From CAWDZK01 sp963807005 (GTDB lineage Bacteria > Actinomycetota > Actinomycetes > JACCUZ01), in NCBI GenBank assembly GCA_963807005.1, contig CAWDZK010000001.1:1084687-1148686 (forward strand): a stretch of DNA of 64,000 nt. The letters run 5' to 3'. How positions within the stretch are numbered: position 1 is the first letter of the stretch; every line of letters starts with the position of its first letter. Shown piece after piece: positions 59,773 through 64,000 of this stretch. The position numbers were made by a program, and so were the translations under genes. A model generated the notes under the pieces. It worked only from the letters and a program-made list of their open reading frames with translations, had not been told where the DNA came from and searched no databases.

Positions 59773-62655
59773 ATGACGGAGACGTCGCACGACAAGCCCC
59801 AGGTGGTCCGGCAGGGCACCAACGGCCAGGCCGGCCAGGGTGGTCGCGGCAACCGTGCCGCCGGGCTCACCATCGAGCGGATCTACACGACCGCCGGGGT
59901 GCACCCTTACGACGAGGTGACCTGGGAGCGACGCGACGTCGTCCAGCAGAACTGGAAGACCGGCGAGACGATCTTCGAGCAGCGCGGGGTCGAGTTCCCC
60001 GACTTCTGGTCGGTGAACGCCTCCACGATCGTCACCACCAAGTACTTCCGCGGCGCCCTCGGCACCGACATCCGTGAGACCAGCCTGCGCCAGCTCATCG
60101 ACCGGGTGGTGCTCACCTACCGCCGGGCCGGCGAGGAGCACGGCTACTTCGCCACCCCGGCCGACGCCGAGGTGTTCGAGCACGAGCTGACCTGGGCCCT
60201 GCTGCACCAGGTGTTCTCGTTCAACTCGCCGGTGTGGTTCAACGTGGGCACCCCGAGCCCGCAGCAGGTCTCGGCCTGCTTCATCCTCGCGGTCGACGAC
60301 CGGATGGACTCGATCCTGAACTGGTACCGCGAGGAGGGGCTGATCTTCAAGGGCGGCTCCGGCGCCGGGCTCAACCTGTCCCGGATCCGCTCGTCCAAGG
60401 AGCTGCTGTCCTCGGGCGGCACCGCCTCCGGGCCGGTCTCCTTCATGCGCGGCGCCGACGCGTCGGCGGGCACCATCAAGTCCGGCGGCGCCACCCGGCG
60501 CGCGGCGAAGATGGTCGTCCTCGACGTCGACCACCCCGACATCGAGGAGTTCGTCGAGACCAAGGCGCGCGAGGAGAACAAGATCCGGGCCCTGCGCGAC
60601 GCCGGGTTCGACATGGACCTCGGCGGCAAGGACATCACCTCGGTCCAGTACCAGAACGCCAACAACTCGGTGCGGGTCACCGACGAGTTCATGCGCGCGG
60701 TGGAGCAGGGCACCGAGTTCGGCCTGCGTGCGCGCAGCACCGGCGAGGTCATCGACACCGTCGACGCGCGCACCCTGTGGAAGAAGATCGCCGTCGCATC
60801 CTGGGAGTGCGCCGACCCGGGCATCCAGTACGACGACACCATCAACGACTGGCACACCAACCCCGAGACCGGCCGGATCACCGCGTCCAACCCGTGCTCG
60901 GAGTACATGTCGCTGGACAACTCCTCCTGCAACCTGGCCTCGCTGAACCTGCTGAAGTTCCTGCGCGACGACGACACGTTCGACGCCCCGACCTTCGCCA
61001 AGGTCGTCGAGCTGGTCATCACCGCGATGGACATCTCGATCTGCTTCGCCGACTTCCCGACCGAGGCGATCGGCGACACCACCCGCAAGTACCGCCAGCT
61101 CGGCATCGGCTACGCCAACCTCGGCGCGCTGCTGATGGCGACCGGCCGCGGGTACGACTCCGACGGCGGCCGCGCGCTCGCCGCCAGCATCACCTCGCTG
61201 ATGACCGGCACGTCGTACAAGCGGTCCGCTGAGCTCGCCGGGATCGTCGGCCCGTACGAGGGCTACGCCCGCAACGCCGACGCGCACAAGCGGGTCATGC
61301 GCAAGCACGCCGCGGCGAACGACGCGATCCGCGGGGTCGACGCGCTGGACACCGACGTGCAGCGCGAGGCCAACAAGGCCTGGGACGCGGTCGTCAAGAC
61401 CGGGGAGAGCAACGGCTACCGCAACGCCCAGGCGTCGGTGCTCGCCCCGACCGGCACCATCGGCTTCATGATGGACTGCGACACGACCGGCATCGAGCCG
61501 GACTTCTCGCTGGTCAAGTTCAAGAAGCTGGTCGGCGGCGGCTCGATGCAGATCGTCAACCAGACGATCCCGCGGGCGCTGCGCAAGCTCGGCTACACCG
61601 AGGAGACGGTCGAGGCGATCGTCGAGTTCATCGCCGAGCACGGCCACGTGATCGACGCACCCGGCCTGCGGCAGGAGCACTACGAGGTCTTCGACTGCGC
61701 CATGGGCGAGCGCTCGATCGCGCCCATGGGGCACGTGCGGATGATGGCCGCGGTGCAGCCGTTCCTGTCCGGCGCCATCTCCAAGACCGTCAACCTGCCG
61801 GAGACGGCCACGGTCGAGGAGATCGAGGACGTCCACTTCCAGGGCTGGAAGCTCGGCCTCAAGGCGCTGGCTGTCTACCGCGACAACTGCAAGGTCGGGC
61901 AGCCGTTGTCCGACGGCAAGGCGAAGTCGGCCTCCCCGGCCGAGGTCGAGAAGGTCGTCGAGTACCGGCCGACCCGCAAGCGGCTGCCGAAGAAGCGCCC
62001 GGCGCAGATGACGTCGTTCGCCGTCGGCGGCGCCGAGGGCTACATGACCGCGTCGTCCTACCCGGACGACGGTCTCGGCGAGATCTTCCTCAAGATGTCG
62101 AAGCAGGGCTCGACCCTGGCCGGCGTCATGGACGCGTTCTCGATCGCGATCTCGATCGGCCTGCAGTACGGCGTCCCGCTGGAGACGTTCGTCTCGAAGT
62201 TCGTCAACATGCGCTTCGAGCCGGCCGGACTCACCGACGACCCGGACGTCCGGATGGCGCAGTCGATCATGGACTACGTGTTCCGCCGGTTGGCCCTGGA
62301 CCACCTCGACTTCGACACCCGCTCGGCGTACGGCATCTACTCGGCCGAGGAGCGGTCCCGCCAGCTCGAGACCGGGTCCTACCTCCCCAACGAGGACGAC
62401 GACGACGTCGAGGAGGAGCTGGAGTCGCTCGCGCAGTCCGCGCCGGTGACCGAGGCACCCAAGGCCGAGGAGAAGCCGGCCACCGCGGCCGCCAAGGAGG
62501 CTCCCGCCGAGGCGCACTCGTCGGCCGAGCTGCTCGAGGTCATCACCGGCCAGGTGTCCGACGCCCCGCTGTGCATGACCTGCGGCATCAAGATGCGCCC
62601 CGCCGGCTCCTGCTACGTCTGCGAAGGCTGCGGCAGCACCTCCGGCTGCAGCTAG
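59773..62655 (+). CDS. nrdJ: Vitamin B12-dependent ribonucleoside-diphosphate reductase (class II)
   Basis: 960 residues from ATG 59773, with GGAGG about nine bases before it. Landmarks include SFNSPVWFNVGTPSPQQVSACFILAVDD, GGSGAGLNLSRIRS, the active-site region ITASNPCSEYMSLDNSSCNLASLNL, and the second half with SVLAPTGTIGFMMDCDTTGIEPDFSLV. A low-complexity acidic/alanine linker leads to a C-terminal zinc ribbon with thiol-shuttle cysteines (CMTCGIKM ... CYVCEGCGSTSGC). It reduces ribonucleotides using adenosylcobalamin, independent of oxygen. Ribonucleotide reductase supply is controlled by NrdR. Confidence 0.95.
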   Translation: MTETSHDKPQVVRQGTNGQAGQGGRGNRAAGLTIERIYTTAGVHPYDEVTWERRDVVQQNWKTGETIFEQRGVEFPDFWSVNASTIVTTKYFRGALGTDIRETSLRQLIDRVVLTYRRAGEEHGYFATPADAEVFEHELTWALLHQVFSFNSPVWFNVGTPSPQQVSACFILAVDDRMDSILNWYREEGLIFKGGSGAGLNLSRIRSSKELLSSGGTASGPVSFMRGADASAGTIKSGGATRRAAKMVVLDVDHPDIEEFVETKAREENKIRALRDAGFDMDLGGKDITSVQYQNANNSVRVTDEFMRAVEQGTEFGLRARSTGEVIDTVDARTLWKKIAVASWECADPGIQYDDTINDWHTNPETGRITASNPCSEYMSLDNSSCNLASLNLLKFLRDDDTFDAPTFAKVVELVITAMDISICFADFPTEAIGDTTRKYRQLGIGYANLGALLMATGRGYDSDGGRALAASITSLMTGTSYKRSAELAGIVGPYEGYARNADAHKRVMRKHAAANDAIRGVDALDTDVQREANKAWDAVVKTGESNGYRNAQASVLAPTGTIGFMMDCDTTGIEPDFSLVKFKKLVGGGSMQIVNQTIPRALRKLGYTEETVEAIVEFIAEHGHVIDAPGLRQEHYEVFDCAMGERSIAPMGHVRMMAAVQPFLSGAISKTVNLPETATVEEIEDVHFQGWKLGLKALAVYRDNCKVGQPLSDGKAKSASPAEVEKVVEYRPTRKRLPKKRPAQMTSFAVGGAEGYMTASSYPDDGLGEIFLKMSKQGSTLAGVMDAFSIAISIGLQYGVPLETFVSKFVNMRFEPAGLTDDPDVRMAQSIMDYVFRRLALDHLDFDTRSAYGIYSAEERSRQLETGSYLPNEDDDDVEEELESLAQSAPVTEAPKAEEKPATAAAKEAPAEAHSSAELLEVITGQVSDAPLCMTCGIKMRPAGSCYVCEGCGSTSGCS

Positions 62656-62658
62656 TGT

Positions 62659-62724
62659 GAACGGTCAGGAAATGTCCCCGCAGGATCGGTCAGCAATGTC
62701 CCGGGAACGGTCACAGGGACATTC
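62659..62724. repeat. Repeated motif cluster resembling an insertion-sequence end
   Basis: GAACGGTCAGGAAATGTCCCC (62659-62679, shortened here by its final bases in comparison) recurs as GATCGGTCAGCAATGTCCC (62684-62702). GAACGGTCACA followed by the inverted GGGACATTC lies at 62705-62724. The block begins right at the nrdJ stop. Multiple short direct and inverted copies are typical of transposase-binding ends, for instance of IS481-type elements, but no transposase is present. Confidence 0.5.
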
Positions 62725-62744
62725 GTCCAGGTGAACGAACGACC

Positions 62745-62777
62745 GGAGCCCCGGCCTTGAAGTGAGGCCGGGGCTCC
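62745..62777 (+). terminator. Hairpin terminator downstream of nrdJ
   Basis: GGAGCCCCGGCCT (62745-62757) pairs perfectly with AGGCCGGGGCTCC (62765-62777) around a seven-base loop. Confidence 0.8.
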
Positions 62778-62814
62778 GTGGTGTACAGGGCTCAGTCGAC
62801 GGGGTGCGGACGGC

Positions 62815-63006
62815 GGCACCTTCCCAGGAACTCAGCTGATCGAGGCACGCCTCACCGACACCCTGGACCAGACCGCCAAGGACCGGGATCTGCTGGACTC
62901 CGGGCGCGTCGACGAGGTGGAGTGGCACTTCTTCGCCGGGAGCACCGGCACCATCGGCGCCGACCCTCGAATCCTCGATGCGCTCGACGCGGCAGACATC
63001 CCGTAA
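62815..63006 (+). pseudogene. 5'-truncated remnant of a polymorphic-toxin C-terminal domain (REase-like)
   Basis: The frame ending at TAA 63004-63006 reads about 63 sensible residues, including LIEARLTDTLDQTAKDRDLLDSG and VDEVEWHFFAGSTGTIGADPRILDALDAADIP. No ATG or GTG starts it, and it is closed upstream by a stop at 62758. This pattern (amphipathic helix, V-x-x-V-x-W-H-F-F, G-P/A-D-x-x-x-L-D-x-L-x-x-A-x-I-P) is the end of restriction-endonuclease-fold toxin domains of Rhs/WXG-type toxins. The body of the toxin gene is gone. Family assignment is by pattern memory only. Confidence 0.5.
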
Positions 63007-63037
63007 CTTCTTCCACCTGCCGTGACAGGCTGAGCCG

Positions 63038-63586
63038 GTGCCGATGCTCGACTACACCCAGCTCAGCCCTGACCAGGCGCAGGAGCTGCACCGGGCGGAG
63101 CTCGACCGCCACGACGCGGTCGTGGACCGCTTGCGGCAGCGGGTCGCCGCCACCGGCGGCGACCCCACCGCCCTGGACGGCAGCCTGCCGAGTCTCGTCC
63201 CGCTGTGGCGCTGGTACGTGGCCTGGTACGACGCTGGTCACGCGGCGGCCCCTGCAGAACTGCCGCCCTGGTTCGCGCGCGGCGACCAGCCGCAGGAGAA
63301 GGACCTACCCGACACGCTGTTCGCCGTGGCTGACGAGCTGGGCCACTACCTGAACGATGTTGCCCTGCGGGTCGCGCCCGGTGCGCACTGGCGCTTGATC
63401 GGAGAACGCGGCGGCGTCTGCTTCGAGGACTTCCAGAAGACCGGCGTCGCGCTCGGCCCGGACGACCTGGTCGGACCTGACCTCGCCTGGGTGATGTGCC
63501 TCCGGGTGCGTCGGGGGAAGAACCGCGAGGACACCGCGCTGCTCGACACGTTCAACCGGCGCGTCGCCCATCTCGGCGTCACTTGA
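63038..63586 (+). CDS. Hypothetical protein, candidate immunity protein to the adjacent toxin remnant
   Basis: 182 residues from GTG 63038 (ATG 63044 also possible). It is soluble and acidic, with an N-terminal helical part (LSPDQAQELHRAELDRHDAVVDRLRQRVAATGG) and a Trp-rich middle (LWRWYVAWYDAGHAAAPAELPPWF). The C-terminal half reads RLIGERGGVCFEDFQKTGVALGPDDLVGPDLAWVMCLRVRRGKN. I recognise no family. Position 31 bp after a toxin-domain remnant is how immunity genes occur. CAGGCT lies six bases before the GTG, so it can be expressed on its own. Confidence 0.6.
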   Translation: MPMLDYTQLSPDQAQELHRAELDRHDAVVDRLRQRVAATGGDPTALDGSLPSLVPLWRWYVAWYDAGHAAAPAELPPWFARGDQPQEKDLPDTLFAVADELGHYLNDVALRVAPGAHWRLIGERGGVCFEDFQKTGVALGPDDLVGPDLAWVMCLRVRRGKNREDTALLDTFNRRVAHLGVT

Positions 63587-63791
63587 GCACCTGGCTGGTG
63601 GTCACCGGCGGGGACGAGACACACCAGTACGACGCCGCCCGTCCTCTGCCGCCGATCCGTGGCGTGCCGGTCGCTCGGCGCAGTCGTCGGACAGGGGGAG
63701 CTCTCCCACCACGGCGCAGGTTCCGCCCTGCGAGCTGGAGCCAATGGTCAGGTGATCGAGCAACTCGCAGCTACGCGCCAAGTGGTCGACT

Positions 63792-63986
63792 ATGTTCTCC
63801 GACGAGGAGGAGGTGGTGGCGTCCCGGCTGGGGATCGGGCTGCTCGCGATCCGCCCGAGCGGGCGGATCCGGGAGGTCCTCGGGGCGCCCGCGCAGGAGC
63901 CGCTGGCCGGGTTGCGGGGGCGGCTGCTGGAGAAGCTCTTGTGCGGGTGTGCGCTTTCACGCAGCGCGCCGGGTCAGGCGACGTGA
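63792..63986 (+). pseudogene. Short unidentified coding remnant at the window end
   Basis: 64 residues from ATG 63792: MFSDEEEVVASRLGIGLLAI, then IREVLGAPAQEPLAGLRGRLLEKLLCG. The first 50 residues look protein-like (amphipathic, balanced charge), while the last dozen do not. The frame is open only from 63756. It may be the tail of a broken gene; I recognise no family. The rest of 63587-64000 shows no supportable gene, RNA or repeat. Confidence 0.3.
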
Positions 63987-64000
63987 AGCCCCGATGATTT

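Noticed and set aside
62745..62777. The perfect inverted repeat as an IS terminal repeat
   Set aside because: A short 13-bp stem with a seven-base loop 90 bp after nrdJ is fully explained as its terminator.
62778..63353. A 191-codon plus-strand frame spanning the toxin remnant and the candidate immunity gene
   Set aside because: Its translation is Arg/Ser/Thr-rich, without sense, and it is out of frame with the two better candidates it overlaps.

Overview
The window reads as a chromosomal segment of a very high-GC actinomycete. The base composition, the frequent GTG starts and the 4-bp ATGA/GTGA stop-start overlaps fit this, as does the housekeeping backbone pgsA-cinA-clgR ... DUF3046-recA-recX-rny ... 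gluABCD ... miaB-miaA-dapF ... hflX ... lexA-nrdR-nrdJ. The class II (B12-dependent) ribonucleotide reductase and RNase Y between recX and miaB point towards the Frankiales/Geodermatophilales/Nocardioidales side of the phylum. That placement is an inference from gene order, not a sequence search. I saw no tRNA, rRNA, CRISPR array, complete transposase or prophage.

Layout. 1-3 kb: end of pgsA, cinA, clgR, a degenerate CTGACC repeat, a hairpin terminator, a Nei/Fpg glycosylase and two small membrane proteins. 3-8.8 kb: an AAA+ ATPase, a VOC-drrA-permease-permease operon, a universal stress protein and a GNAT acetyltransferase. 9-16.4 kb: a methyltransferase bracketed by palindromic elements, then the minus-strand operon lhr-hypothetical-sugar alcohol oxidase. 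16.5-21.5 kb: a second ABC-2 exporter whose last gene collides tail to tail with a SigE-type sigma factor/BNR-repeat membrane protein pair, then a beta carbonic anhydrase. 21.5-26 kb: DUF3046, recA, recX, rny and a PemK-like protein. 26-29.5 kb: glutamate importer gluABCD. 29.6-37.3 kb: a Tat-exported FAD oxidase, miaB, a LigB-like protein, an MT0933-type antitoxin, miaA, gamma-glutamyltransferase and dapF.

37.3-45.2 kb is a six-gene minus-strand operon: ROK regulator, MalF/MalG-type permeases, binding lipoprotein, GH15 and GH31. It sits between dapF and hflX and is bounded by two copies of a 13-bp sequence, so it looks like an inserted alpha-glucoside utilisation island. 45.3-58.8 kb: hflX, a GGDEF/EAL protein, dinG, a large secreted nuclease, a minimal ATP-dependent DNA ligase, an SH3/peptidase-like exported protein, lexA and a divergent LysM protein with LexA boxes. 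59-62.7 kb: nrdR and nrdJ behind a promoter with NrdR-box-like sequence. The right end holds IS-end-like repeats, a 5'-truncated toxin-domain remnant and a possible immunity gene.

Genes with related jobs: recA, lexA, recX, dinG, lhr, nei, the ligase and the LysM protein form a DNA damage/SOS set, with recognisable LexA boxes at recA and at lexA/LysM. nrdR/nrdJ supply dNTPs. The most unusual non-coding signals are two families of dispersed intergenic inverted repeats (five copies with a CACCAACGACGGC-type arm, two with a GAGTGGCGCGTA-type arm) and a repeated promoter pattern, a TAnnnT -10 box six to seven bases before a start codon, implying leaderless transcripts.
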